Assembly (NCBI GenBank): GCA_002423545.1
Contig: DIWP01000046.1
Location: forward strand, 33,805-97,804
Length of the DNA stretch: 64,000 bases
Reading direction: 5' to 3'
Source: Thermoleophilia bacterium UBA6103
GTDB lineage: Bacteria; Actinomycetota; Thermoleophilia; UBA2241
How positions within the stretch are numbered: the stretch's first letter is position 1; every line of letters starts with the position of its first letter. Shown here in pieces: positions 8,350 to 17,243 of the stretch. A model generated the notes under the pieces. That model did no database searches. It worked only from the letters and a program-made list of their open reading frames with translations, and was not told the DNA's origin. The position numbers were made by a program, and so were the translations under genes.

Positions 8350-9033
8350 ATGTCGGCCGGCTCGACCCGGGACACCAGGTGCACGATCGCCGCGCGGGCG
8401 GCTCGTGAGCTCAAGGACGGCGACGTCGTCAACCTCGGCGCCGGCATCCCGATGCTGGTCGCCAACTACGTGCCGGACGGACGCGATGTCGTGATCCAGG
8501 CGGAGAACGGCATCGTGCGCTGTGGGCCGGTGTCGGCACCCGGCACGGAGGAGCCGGACCGGCGCAACGCCGGCAATCTGCCGGTCGAGCTTCTTCCGGG
8601 CGGCTGCTACGTCGACAGCGCCACCTCCTTCGGGATGATTCGCGGAGGGCACATCGACGCCACCATGATCGGCACGCTGCAGGTGGACGGCGACGGCGAC
8701 ATCGCCAACTGGCAGATGCCGGGGCGCAAGATCGGCATGGGCGGCGCCATGGATCTGGTCGCCGGAGCCCGGCGCGTCTACGTGCTCACCGAACACTGCG
8801 CCAAAGACGGATCGCCGAAGCTCGTGGAGCGTTGCACCCTGCCGCTGACGGGTGCCGGCGAGTGCGATGTGCTCATCACGGAGCGCGCGCTGTTCCGCCG
8901 TTCACCCGAGCGGGGCTTTGTGCTGGAGGAGGTCGCGCGAGGCTATGCTCTCGACGACATCCGGAGCGCCACCGGCATGCGTTATGAGGTCGCCGAGGAT
9001 GTGAGGCTGGAGGCCTACGGTCCGGCGAAGTGA
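8350..9033 (+). CDS. CoA transferase subunit B
   Basis: A 227-residue catalytic beta subunit. The active-site glutamate that forms the gamma-glutamyl-CoA thioester is in the ENG motif (VVIQAENGIVRCGP, about residue 55). The usual family sequence after ENG is a Leu-Gly pair; here it is Ile-Val-Arg, a visible deviation. Other landmarks are NLGAGIPMLVANYVP at the start and GGAMDLV in the middle. It is the last gene of the operon that starts with the aminotransferase. The gene is preceded by GGAGGAGG, 5-7 nt before the ATG. Confidence 0.88.
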   Translation: MSAGSTRDTRCTIAARAARELKDGDVVNLGAGIPMLVANYVPDGRDVVIQAENGIVRCGPVSAPGTEEPDRRNAGNLPVELLPGGCYVDSATSFGMIRGGHIDATMIGTLQVDGDGDIANWQMPGRKIGMGGAMDLVAGARRVYVLTEHCAKDGSPKLVERCTLPLTGAGECDVLITERALFRRSPERGFVLEEVARGYALDDIRSATGMRYEVAEDVRLEAYGPAK

Positions 9034-9171
9034 CCCGTCTCCCCGTCCGCAGCTGCGGGCAACCATCCCGGACCGCCCAGATGAATGCGGCATGTCCGAC
9101 TGTCCCGCTCCCTGCCGGCCGCGCCGCCTGCCCGAGGCGGAAGCATCCACGCTCACCTCGATCCGGACCCG

Positions 9172-9722
9172 ATGAGCGAGTTGCGGTGGCCGCGGGGTCT
9201 GCCGCTGTTGCGACGCGCGTTCGTCTCAGGAAGACTCGAAGAGACCTGCTGAAGGCCGGCGGCCGTCGTGGGCTGCGGAGTCCAGGCGCGGACCAGCCTC
9301 ATGGCTCTCGTCGAGGAGATGCCATCGCTGGCGGAGGTGCGGTGCTACGACTTGTATCCGGAGGCGGCGCGCAGATTCGTAGCCGACATGGGAGCGACGT
9401 TCCCCGCACTGCGCTTCATCGTCTGCATGTCTGCCGCAGAGGCTGCGCGTCCGGCGGACGTGGTGGTCACCGCCGTCCCGATCGTCGTGGACCCCGCACC
9501 GACTCTGGATGGCGGGCAGCTCAAGGAAGGCGCTCTTGCATACCTGCGGTCATCACGGGCGATCTCGGCGAGCTGGCCGCCGGTCTGGCAGCCGGGCGCG
9601 AGAGCGACGCCGAGCGCATCTTCTGCATGAACATGGGCATCGCCGTCGACGATCTGGTGACGGCACGGATCCTCCACCAGCGCGCGTGCCAGCGAGGCGT
9701 CGGGGTCCGTCTGCCACTCTGA
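9172..9722 (+). pseudogene. Ornithine cyclodeaminase/mu-crystallin family remnant
   Basis: Recognisable pieces of the NAD-binding fold survive: AVVGCGVQARTSLMALVEEM followed by VRCYDLYPEAARRFVADM and the PADVVVTAV strand (9262-9535). The C-terminal family ending (DLGELAAGLAAG, then IFCMNMGIAVDDLVTARIL) continues only in another frame (about 9550-9722), with about 60 expected residues missing between. An in-frame TGA at 9250-9252 cuts it from a 26-codon fragment starting at 9172. The N-terminal substrate half is absent. The gene is therefore truncated, internally deleted and frameshifted. An intact version would turn ornithine into proline, notable because a proline dehydrogenase is next door. 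Confidence 0.72.
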
Positions 9723-9864
9723 GCCGCCTGCTTCTTCGGTGCGCTCTTCCAGGTTGTAGACCGCCGCGTCTATCCTCTCTGCTCGGCTGTGGGTCCGGGT
9801 TCGCGCTCGGGGCCGCCAAGCTCCATGTGGGCGGCGGTCATCGACTCTGCTCCAGCGTGGGCGC

Positions 9865-10845
9865 TCACAGTCCCTTGTGCTTCGCAGAGTCGTCGCAGTG
9901 CGCCGCGGGGCCGGCGCCGTTGCGGCGGATCAGCTTGCGCATCACGGCATGTCCCACGAGGCCGGCCATGGCCGGGTTCTCGCGCATGCGTCGCTGGGAG
10001 TAGGCGGCCGCGTCGCTGCCGTAGGGCACGTAGATGCGCACTCTGTGCTCGCGTGCCAGTGTCCTTGCCAGGTCGCCTCTGACGCCGAGCAGCATCTGGA
10101 ACTCGTAGGCATCGGGGGAGAGGCCGAGCTCCGAGACGGCTCGCAGCGCCTCCACGATCAGGTACTCGTCGTGCGTCGCGATGCCCACGTAGGAGCCTCG
10201 GCTGAGCAGGCGTCTGAGCATCTCGCAGAAGCTGGCGCGTATGGCGTCGTAGTCCTGCAGGCCCACGTCGGGCTTCTCGAGATAGATGCCCTTGCAGAGC
10301 CTGACGTTGGGCGTCAGGTCGGCGAGGGCCTGTACGTCCCCCAGGCTGCGCCAGAGCCTCGACTGAAGGACGACGCCGGTGCCGGTCAAGCCCGTGCTCC
10401 GCAGACGACGGTACAGAGCCAGCGTGGCGTCGGTGGTGGTGGCGTCTTCCATGTCGATGCGGACGAAGACCCCGAGCTCCGCTGCGTGCGTCAGCATCGC
10501 TGTGATGGCGGCCTCAGAGGCGTCCCAGTTCGTCGTACTGCCGAAGGCGCTCGGCTTGAGGCTGACGTTGGCATCGAGACGATCAGCCGTGATCGCCTCG
10601 AGCAGAGCCTTGTAGTCTGAGACGGTCATGTCGTTGCGCGACTCGTCCTCGACGCTCTCGCCGAGGATGTCGACCGTTGCGCACAGGCCGGCGCGGTTGA
10701 GGCCCTTCACGGTGCGCACTGCATCTTCGAGCCTGCTGCCGGCGATATACGGACTGGCAAGAGCCTTCACCACCGGTCCGGGGACGAGCGGAGCGGCCAC
10801 CGAGACCATGCGGCCGAAAGCACCACCAGAGGCCGATCGCGTCAT
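9865..10845 (-). CDS. Proline dehydrogenase
   Basis: A 326-residue FAD-dependent proline dehydrogenase of the compact monofunctional type, which oxidises L-proline to pyrroline-5-carboxylate. The TIM-barrel landmarks are present: VSLKPSAFG, VRIDMED, VVLQSRLWRS, RLCKGIYLEK, the ATHDEYL strand and the closing YEFQMLLGVRGDLA, with RIYVPYGSDAAAYSQRRMRENP supplying the proline-binding arginines. The ATG is preceded by GAGGGAG. It is monocistronic and its start faces sucC, 388 bp away. A paralogue with closely similar motifs is at 17836-18810. Confidence 0.9.
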   Translation of the reverse strand: MTRSASGGAFGRMVSVAAPLVPGPVVKALASPYIAGSRLEDAVRTVKGLNRAGLCATVDILGESVEDESRNDMTVSDYKALLEAITADRLDANVSLKPSAFGSTTNWDASEAAITAMLTHAAELGVFVRIDMEDATTTDATLALYRRLRSTGLTGTGVVLQSRLWRSLGDVQALADLTPNVRLCKGIYLEKPDVGLQDYDAIRASFCEMLRRLLSRGSYVGIATHDEYLIVEALRAVSELGLSPDAYEFQMLLGVRGDLARTLAREHRVRIYVPYGSDAAAYSQRRMRENPAMAGLVGHAVMRKLIRRNGAGPAAHCDDSAKHKGL

Positions 10846-11219
10846 TGCTCGTCTCCCTCTTGCCCTTCGCCGCTTCAGTCAGGCGACATGAGACCCCGCG
10901 CCGACGGGAGCGCCGGCCCACCTCCGAACCGTCGGGGTCCTCACGTCAGACCGGGTGTCGGCGCCGCTCGCGTCCCCTGCGGCGTGCCGGAGGCGATGGG
11001 CCGTCCCGTCGCGTCACGCAGGTCCGGGGGGGCTGCTCGAGCGGCATCGCCGTCCTCGACCCTTGAGCAGCGTAGTGCCGGCCGTACGTCCCGACAACAC
11101 AGGTTAGGCACTGGTACAAGCTGGGCTCTGGCGCAATCGCAGGCGTGGATCGGCACTTGCCGCCTGCCCAGGCACTCAGGAGATGCGAGGCGCCGGGCGC
11201 CACCGTTCGGCGGGGCCAG
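10846..11219. other. Intergenic region between proline dehydrogenase and sucC
   Basis: This stretch separates the divergent genes and holds no reading frame with family-like sequence. I see no convincing -35/-10 pair for the proline dehydrogenase gene and no structured RNA. The only clear signal is the TATGAT box at its right end, treated separately. Confidence 0.4.
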
Positions 11220-11225
11220 TATGAT
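11220..11225 (+). promoter_or_regulatory. -10 box of a probable leaderless sucC promoter
   Basis: TATGAT lies 8 nt before the sucC ATG, so a transcript starting 6-8 nt after the box would begin at or next to the start codon. There is no Shine-Dalgarno sequence, which agrees with leaderless translation as is common in Actinomycetota. No good -35 element is visible. Confidence 0.5.
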
Positions 11226-11233
11226 GACGACCG

Positions 11234-12418
11234 ATGGACCTCTTCGAGTGGCACGGCAAGCGTCTGTTCGCGGCGGCCGGCATCCCGGTGCCGCGTGGCA
11301 GCGTGGCGCGCACCGTCGACGAGGCGTGTGCAGCGGCGGCGACGCTGGGGTTCCCGGTCGTCGTCAAGGCGCAGGTACTCACCGGCGGTCGCGGCAAGGC
11401 CGGCGGCGTGCGCACCGCCGGCAGCACCGGCGAGCTCGCCGCGGTCGCCCGGCACATCCTCGATCTGACCATCCGCGGCTTCGCGGTAGACGCGCTGCTC
11501 ATCGAGGCGGCGCTGGCCATCCGTCACGAGCTCTACCTGGCTGTGACCCTCGACAGGCGCCGGCGCCGGCCGCTGCTGCTCATCTCGGCCGAGGGCGGCA
11601 TGGACATCGAGCAGGTCGCGCGCGAGCATCCGGGCTCGCTGTTCAAGGCGCCGCTCGATCCGCTTCTGGAGCCGTCGCAGGCGGTGCACGATGGTGCGTG
11701 GGAGGCTCTCTCCGGAGCTGCCGCCGCGGCGCGGCTCGACGGCCGCCTGCGCGACGATCTGGTGGACCTTGCGACGGCCGTCTACCGCCTCTACCGCGAC
11801 CACGACGCGACGCTCATCGAGCTGAATCCTCTGGCGGTAGTCGAAGGCGACGGCGACGGCGACGGCCACGGCGTTCGTCTCATGGCGCTCGACGCCAAGG
11901 TGACCGTCGACGACAACGCTCTGTTCCGGCAGCCGGACCTGGCGGCCTGGCGCACCGGCGAGGACGAGCGCGAGCGGCGGGCACGTGAGGCCGGCGTCAC
12001 CTACGTGACGCTCGACGGCGACGTGGGCGTCATCGGCAACGGCGCCGGCCTCGTCATGAGTACCCTCGACCTGATCGCCGCGGCCGGCGGTCGGGCGGCC
12101 AATTTCTGCGACATCGGCGGCGGCGCGCGGGCCGATCAGATCGCCGCCGCCCTGCAGATAGTCACCGCCGACGAGCGCGTGCGCGGCCTGCTGGTCAACG
12201 TGTTCGGCGGCATCACCCGCGGCGACGAGGTCGCGCGCGGTCTGCTCGCGGGTCTTCGGCAGCTCTCCGATCGGTCGCTGCCGATGGTCGTCCGTCTCGA
12301 TGGCAACAACGCGGCCGCCGGGCGCGCGCTGCTGGCGGCCGAGCGCCCCGGTCTGGCTGTCATGGAGACCCCGTGGGACGCCGTGCAGCGGGTCGTCTCC
12401 CTGGTGGCGGAGGGCTGA
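11234..12418 (+). CDS. sucC: Succinate-CoA ligase (ADP/GDP-forming) beta subunit
   Basis: A 394-residue ATP-grasp subunit of succinyl-CoA synthetase, which interconverts succinyl-CoA + ADP + Pi with succinate + ATP + CoA. The start [20 protein letters not shown] and the nucleotide-binding loop [18 protein letters not shown] are typical. [10 protein letters not shown] and [13 protein letters not shown] mark the ATP-grasp and CoA-ligase domains. A run of Asp/Gly codons at about 11847-11872 inserts a small acidic loop after the LNPLAV strand. It is 1 nt from sucD and clearly cotranscribed with it. Confidence 0.92.
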   Translation: MDLFEWHGKRLFAAAGIPVPRGSVARTVDEACAAAATLGFPVVVKAQVLTGGRGKAGGVRTAGSTGELAAVARHILDLTIRGFAVDALLIEAALAIRHELYLAVTLDRRRRRPLLLISAEGGMDIEQVAREHPGSLFKAPLDPLLEPSQAVHDGAWEALSGAAAAARLDGRLRDDLVDLATAVYRLYRDHDATLIELNPLAVVEGDGDGDGHGVRLMALDAKVTVDDNALFRQPDLAAWRTGEDERERRAREAGVTYVTLDGDVGVIGNGAGLVMSTLDLIAAAGGRAANFCDIGGGARADQIAAALQIVTADERVRGLLVNVFGGITRGDEVARGLLAGLRQLSDRSLPMVVRLDGNNAAAGRALLAAERPGLAVMETPWDAVQRVVSLVAEG

Positions 12419-12419
12419 C

Positions 12420-13370
12420 GTGGCGATCCTGGTCGACGAAGGCAGCCGCGTCCTGGTGCAGGGCATCACCGGGCGGGAGGGCACGTTCCATACGGAGCGC
12501 ATGCTGGCCGCCGACACCCGCATCGTGGCCGGCGTTACGCCGGGCAAGGGTGGCAGCACGGTGCACGAGGTGCCGGTTTTTGGGACCGTCCAGGAGGCGG
12601 TGGCCGCGACCGGCGCCGATGTCGCCGTCGCCTTTGTTCCGGCTCGCTTCGCCAAGGCGGCCGCCCTGGAGTCGGCCGACGCCGGCATACGGCTCGCGGT
12701 GCTCATCACCGAAGGCATCCCGGTGCGCGACATGGTCGAGCTGACCGCCGAGCTGGAGGGCTTCGGCCTCGACGAGATCCAGCGCCGGGCGCTGGGCCGA
12801 CGCGACCCCGACGCAGCGGATGAGCCGGTCGCGTCACGCGGCGGCATGACGCTCGTGGGTCCCAACTGCCCGGGAGTGGTCTCGCCGGGCGCCTGCAACG
12901 TCGGCATCATGGCCGCCGACATCTTCCTGCCCGGTGGCGTCGGCGTGGTTTCGCGCAGCGGCACGTTGACCTACGAGATCGTTGGTGGCCTCACGCGGCT
13001 CGGTATCGGCCAGTCGACCTGCGTCGGCATGGGCGGCGACCCGGTCCACGGCGTGGGCTTCCTGGAATGCCTCGAGTTGTTCGAAGCCGACCCGCAGACC
13101 GAGGCGGTGGTGCTGGTCGGCGAGATCGGCGGCGACGACGAGGAGCGCGCCGCTGCGTACGCTGCCGAGCACCTCACGAAGCCGGTGGTCGCCTACCTCG
13201 CCGGCTTCACCGCGCCGCCCGGCAAGCGCATGGGGCATGCGGGGGCCATCGTCTCCGGCGCCGGCGGCACGGCGGCCGCCAAGGCCGAGGCGCTCGAGGC
13301 GGCCGGCATCCCGGTGGCGCGGCGTCCCGATGAGGTACCGGGTCTGGTGGCCGCGGCACTCGGCCGCTGA
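12420..13370 (+). CDS. sucD: Succinate-CoA ligase alpha subunit
   Basis: A 316-residue CoA-binding and phosphohistidine subunit. The CoA-binding fold opens with [18 protein letters not shown] and [10 protein letters not shown]; the phosphorylated residue is His273 in [12 protein letters not shown] chose the GTG at 12420, one base after the sucC stop, because it gives the usual N-terminus. About 25 extra residues (around 120-145, Asp/Arg-rich) sit before [16 protein letters not shown], where most SucD proteins have a short turn. The insertion lies near the position where the family's subunits meet; its effect is unknown. Confidence 0.92.
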   Translation: MAILVDEGSRVLVQGITGREGTFHTERMLAADTRIVAGVTPGKGGSTVHEVPVFGTVQEAVAATGADVAVAFVPARFAKAAALESADAGIRLAVLITEGIPVRDMVELTAELEGFGLDEIQRRALGRRDPDAADEPVASRGGMTLVGPNCPGVVSPGACNVGIMAADIFLPGGVGVVSRSGTLTYEIVGGLTRLGIGQSTCVGMGGDPVHGVGFLECLELFEADPQTEAVVLVGEIGGDDEERAAAYAAEHLTKPVVAYLAGFTAPPGKRMGHAGAIVSGAGGTAAAKAEALEAAGIPVARRPDEVPGLVAAALGR

Positions 13371-13595
13371 CCGTAGCGCGTCCGGGAGCCCCCGAAGGGT
13401 CTGCGACCCGCGGGCACGCATCGACCGCTTCACGGCGGGCCCCGGGGTCCTCGATGGCTCTGCAGCCCGAGGCCACCCACCGACCGCCTCGCGCTCGCAG
13501 GACCGAGGCGCGTGCTTGTGCTAGCCTTCATGCTTCGAGCAGCGTCCATCCAGGACGTGCGGGATCGGGGGACAGATGATCGAGCGCGGCGACCG

Positions 13596-14186
13596 ATGAG
13601 CAGTCGCACAGGGGGCCAGGCGGCGAAGCGGCGTACCGCCGGACGTGGCTCTGCGGCGCGGGCGTCGTCGCCGAAGGCACCGGTGAAGATCACCGGCACG
13701 CTCTCCAACCTGCTCCTGATCGGACTCGGCCTGCACGGTGTCGGGATCGTCGGGACCTGTCTCGCCATCGGCATCGCCCTGCGTTCGGCCGGCGACAAGC
13801 TGCCGGTGGGTGAGAAGATCTCGTTCCCGCTGCTGCTTCTCATCGTGGTGCTCGGCACCTACATCTGCTTCGCAAGCGTGCACGGGGCGGCGCTCTACCT
13901 GATCCGCCGTGGCGGGAACGAGCAGGGACTCACCATGATGGCGTTCGGCGGCGGGGTGCTCGCCATCGCCACGATAGCGGGCGGCTTCTACGCTTTCGGC
14001 GAGCGGTTCTTCATGCTCGGTGCGGCGGCGGCGTATGCGGTGCCCTATTCGCTGGCGCCGCTGATCGTGGGGCTGCCGACCACCGCCGCTGCCGCCGTGC
14101 TGGCGTTCCGCCAGAGACGCGGCGGCTCGGGCAGCCGCTCGGGCAGCCGGTCGCAGCGCGCCCAGCAGCCGCGCCTGCTGCGCTGA
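13596..14186 (+). CDS. Hypothetical four-helix membrane protein
   Basis: A 196-residue protein I do not recognise. A basic N-terminal tail (about 35 residues, Arg/Ala-rich) is followed by four hydrophobic segments near residues 38-65, 78-102, 112-134 and 140-175, then a Ser/Arg/Gly-rich tail with SGSRSGSRS repeats. The ATG at 13596 is chosen because it follows the likely promoter TGCTAGCCT (13519-13527); no clear ribosome site is visible and earlier in-frame starts exist. Neighbours are sucD and the malic enzyme gene, both independent. Confidence 0.6.
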   Translation: MSSRTGGQAAKRRTAGRGSAARASSPKAPVKITGTLSNLLLIGLGLHGVGIVGTCLAIGIALRSAGDKLPVGEKISFPLLLLIVVLGTYICFASVHGAALYLIRRGGNEQGLTMMAFGGGVLAIATIAGGFYAFGERFFMLGAAAAYAVPYSLAPLIVGLPTTAAAAVLAFRQRRGGSGSRSGSRSQRAQQPRLLR

Positions 14187-14272
14187 AGGCCGGCCCTTGC
14201 GCCGACCGGCCGACCTGCGCTGATTGGCCAATCGCCCCCGCCGCGTCTGCCGGTGTGGTGCATCGCCCGCCC

Positions 14273-14302
14273 TTTCGTCCTCGAGCGAGCGTGTGCTAGC
14301 GT
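14273..14302 (+). promoter_or_regulatory. Candidate promoter of the malic enzyme gene
   Basis: An extended -10 box TGCTAGCGT (14294-14302) follows TTTCGT (14273-14278) with 18 bp between TTTCGT and TAGCGT. The same TGCTAG core occurs before several other genes in this window (13519, 20763, and on the minus strand at 30903 and 50488). The start codon is about 115 nt downstream, behind GGGAGGAGA. Confidence 0.4.
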
Positions 14303-14415
14303 TCAAAGGCTTCAGGGTAGGAGCCGCGAAGCGCCACAGCACCGGCAAGCTTGCATGCGGACGGCCGTGGCCGCCGCTCCGCGGACTATCGGCGTCGAAC
14401 AGGGAGGAGACCCCC

Positions 14416-16305
14416 ATGCCCCAGCCAGAGCACCAGCCCACCGTCGAGGAGCTCAAGGCCAAGGCCTACCAGCCCATGGAAGACGCCACGGTCCTGCATC
14501 CGTTCTACAAGGGCAAGATCGAGACCACGCTCAAGTGCTGCGTGCGCGACTTCCAGGACTTCGGCATCTGGTACACGCCCGGCGTCTCGGCTCCCTGTCT
14601 GGAGATCAAGGACGACCCCGAGAAGATCTACGAGCACACCAACAAGTGGAACACGGTGGCGGTCATCAGCGACGGCACCCGCGTTCTCGGCATGGGAGAC
14701 ATCGGCCCCAAGGCCGGCATGCCGGTCATGGAGGGCAAGAGCCTGCTCTACAAGTACCTGGGCGGCGTCGACGGCTTTCCGCTGATGGTGGACACGAAGG
14801 ATCCCGACCGCTTCATCGAGTTCGTCAAGCTCGTCCAGCCGGGCCTCGGCGGCGTCAACCTGGAAGACATCGCCCAGCCCAAGTGCTTCCGCATCCTCGA
14901 CACGCTGCGCGAGGAGTGCGAGATCCCGGTCTGGCACGACGACCAGCAGGGCACCGCCTGCGTCACCTTGGCCGGCCTCATCAACGCTCTCAAGGTCACC
15001 GGCAAGAAGATCGACGAGATCAGGATCGCCTTCATCGGCTCGGGGGCGGCCAACGTGGCCATCAGCCGCCTCATCTTCCACTACGGCGCCCGCCCCGAGC
15101 TGGCCCGCGTCTGCGACTCCAAGGGCATCCTGCACAAGGGCCGCAGCGACATCGAGGCCGTCAAGGACGAGTGGGTCGACAAGTGGAAGTACTGCCAGAT
15201 CACCAATGAGGAGCAGCGGACCGGCAGCATCGCCGAAGCCCTGGCCGGCGCCGACGTCTGCATCGCCCTCTCCAAGCAGGGTCCGGACACCATCGTGCCG
15301 GAGTGGATCAAGGGCATGAGCCCCGACCCGATCGTCTTCCTGTGTTCCAACCCGATTCCCGAGATGTGGCCCTGGGATGCGCTGGAGGCGGGCGCCGCGG
15401 TGGTCGCCACCGGCCGCTCCGACTTCCCCAACCAGGTCAACAACAGCCTCGGGTTCCCCGGCATCTTCCGCGGCACCCTCGATGTGCGCGCCAAGACGAT
15501 CACCGACGAGATGTGCATCGCCGCCGCCGAGGAACTCGCCAGGCTGGCCGAGGAACAGGGCCTGCGGCCCGACTACATCATGCCGACCATGGACGACTGG
15601 GAGGTCTTCCCGCGCGAGGCCGCCGCGGTGGCCATGAAGGCGGTCGAGCAGGGCGTGGCGCTGCGCACCGACATCACCTACGAGCAGGAGAAGGCCGAGG
15701 CCACAGAGATCATCGCCCGGGCCCGCGGCCTGGTGCAGGACGCCGAGGCGCTCGGCTACATCAAGATGCCGAAGGGCAGCAAGCCGCCGGCGCCGACGAA
15801 GCAGGCTGTGCGGGCGGTCGGGCGCGGCGTGGCGGCCGATGCCCGGGCCAAGGGCACCGCCGCCGCCGACGAGGCGCGCGAACGCGGCAAGCAGCTGCTG
15901 GCCGACGCGCGCGAGCAGGCCAAGCGGATCGTCGCCGAGGCCCGCTCGGAGGCCCGCCGTGCCGGCGGCGACGCACGCACCCAGGCGCGGGCCGACGCCC
16001 GGCAGGTCGTCGCCGACGCCAGGCACGAGGCCACGGAGATCGTCGACGAAGCGGTCCACCACGCCAGCGAGACCATGGACGAGGCTCACGTGAAGGCGCG
16101 CGAGCTGGTGCAGGAGGCGGTGGCCGAGGCCAGGCGGATCACCCAGGAGGCGCAGAAGACGCTCGGCAAGTCGGCCGAGGCGGCCGCCGAGAAGGGCAAG
16201 CAGGTCGCCAAGGAGGCCAAGGCCGCCGCCAAGGAGGCCGCCAAGCAGGCGAAGAAGGCGCGCGCCAAGGCCAAGGACAAGAAGAAGGGCAAGAAGGGCA
16301 AGTAA
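14416..16305 (+). CDS. Malic enzyme with Ala/Lys/Arg-rich helical C-terminal tail
   Basis: Residues 1 to about 450 are an NAD(P)-dependent malic enzyme of the short bacterial type (malate to pyruvate and CO2). Landmarks are the GIWYTPGVSAPCLEI opening, VLGMGDIGPKAGMPVMEGK, the metal site VWHDDQQGTA and the dinucleotide fold IAFIGSGAANVAISR. Residues about 455-629 are unrelated to the enzyme: a long, almost uninterrupted helical stretch with repeated ADAR/EAR/EAKAAAKEA units, ending in a Lys-rich KAKDKKKGKKGK. It resembles histone-H1-like and HU-tail sequences. The tail stays in frame and shares base composition with the body, so it is not an assembly artefact. GGGAGGAGA precedes the ATG. Confidence 0.9.
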   Translation: MPQPEHQPTVEELKAKAYQPMEDATVLHPFYKGKIETTLKCCVRDFQDFGIWYTPGVSAPCLEIKDDPEKIYEHTNKWNTVAVISDGTRVLGMGDIGPKAGMPVMEGKSLLYKYLGGVDGFPLMVDTKDPDRFIEFVKLVQPGLGGVNLEDIAQPKCFRILDTLREECEIPVWHDDQQGTACVTLAGLINALKVTGKKIDEIRIAFIGSGAANVAISRLIFHYGARPELARVCDSKGILHKGRSDIEAVKDEWVDKWKYCQITNEEQRTGSIAEALAGADVCIALSKQGPDTIVPEWIKGMSPDPIVFLCSNPIPEMWPWDALEAGAAVVATGRSDFPNQVNNSLGFPGIFRGTLDVRAKTITDEMCIAAAEELARLAEEQGLRPDYIMPTMDDWEVFPREAAAVAMKAVEQGVALRTDITYEQEKAEATEIIARARGLVQDAEALGYIKMPKGSKPPAPTKQAVRAVGRGVAADARAKGTAAADEARERGKQLLADAREQAKRIVAEARSEARRAGGDARTQARADARQVVADARHEATEIVDEAVHHASETMDEAHVKARELVQEAVAEARRITQEAQKTLGKSAEAAAEKGKQVAKEAKAAAKEAAKQAKKARAKAKDKKKGKKGK

Positions 16306-16371
16306 GGCCCGCGCGCCACCCCGTACGACCAGATGGCCGACGCCGACCGTCGGCCGCAGGAGGTGATCGCG

Positions 16372-17223
16372 ATGCCCGTCAGAGAGGTCGACGTCGCCGA
16401 CGTGACGGCGGCCATCGAGCGCCTCTGCAAGGAGGCCAACTACGACCTGCCCAAGGACGTCTACGCGGCGCTCGAGGCGGCCAAGAAGACGGAGGAGTCG
16501 CCGGTAGGCCGGGCCGTGCTCGACCAGCTCACCGAGAACGCGGACATCGCCGCTCGCGACCGCGTGCCCATCTGTCAGGACACCGGCTACGCGGTGCTGT
16601 TCATCGACGTCGGGCAAGACGTGCACTTCACCGGCGGCGGCTTCGAGGACGCGGTGCACGAAGGCGTACGCCGCGGCTACACCGAGGGCTACCTGCGCAA
16701 GAGCGTGGTCGAACAGCCGGCGCACGCCCGGGCCAACACGAAAGACAACACGCCGGCCGTGATCCACACGCGGATAGTGCCCGGCGGCGGAGTCCGCATC
16801 CTCTTCATGCCGAAGGGCGGCGGCGCCGAGAACATGAGCAGCCTGAACATGCTCAAGCCGGCGCAGGGCGTGCAGGGGGTCATCGACGCGGTCGTCGAGA
16901 CGGTCTCGAAGGCCGGCTCCAACCCCTGTCCGCCGGTGGTCATCGGCGTCGGCATCGGCGGTAGCATCGACATGGTCACGGTGCTGGCCAAGAAGGCGCT
17001 GGCCCGCGAGATCGGCTCACGGCATCCCGACCCGCGGCTGGCCGAGCTGGAGGACGAGCTGCTGCGCCGCATCAACGCGCTGGGCATCGGTCCGCAGGGT
17101 CTGGGCGGCACCACCACCGCCCTGGCCGTGTTCATCGAGGAGATGCCGAGCCACATCGCCAGCATGCCGATGGCGGTCAACGTGCAGTGCCACGCGCAGC
17201 GCCACGTGGTGGCGGAGCTCTGA
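16372..17223 (+). CDS. Fumarate hydratase class I, alpha (N-terminal) subunit
   Basis: A 283-residue iron-sulfur subunit of the two-component class I fumarase/L(+)-tartrate dehydratase family. The three cysteines expected to bind the catalytic 4Fe-4S cluster are visible: Cys68 (PICQDTG), Cys186 (SNPCPP) and Cys273 (NVQCHAQRH). IGVGIGGSIDMV is the family's glycine loop. The ATG at 16372 is fixed by AGGAGGT 7 nt upstream. It is followed 20 nt later by the beta subunit. Oxygen sensitivity of this class fits an anaerobic lifestyle. Confidence 0.92.
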   Translation: MPVREVDVADVTAAIERLCKEANYDLPKDVYAALEAAKKTEESPVGRAVLDQLTENADIAARDRVPICQDTGYAVLFIDVGQDVHFTGGGFEDAVHEGVRRGYTEGYLRKSVVEQPAHARANTKDNTPAVIHTRIVPGGGVRILFMPKGGGAENMSSLNMLKPAQGVQGVIDAVVETVSKAGSNPCPPVVIGVGIGGSIDMVTVLAKKALAREIGSRHPDPRLAELEDELLRRINALGIGPQGLGGTTTALAVFIEEMPSHIASMPMAVNVQCHAQRHVVAEL

Positions 17224-17243
17224 AGCGACGCGGGAGGAGTGAG

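Noticed and set aside
10946..12964. A 672-codon minus-strand frame across sucC and sucD
   Set aside because: Low-complexity Ala/Arg/Ser composition and complete overlap with two recognised genes mark it as a shadow.
14386..16767. A 793-codon open frame antisense to the malic enzyme and fumarase genes
   Set aside because: It mirrors the codon structure of strongly biased GC-rich genes on the other strand, is Leu/Gly/Val-rich with no family signature, and spans two clear genes.
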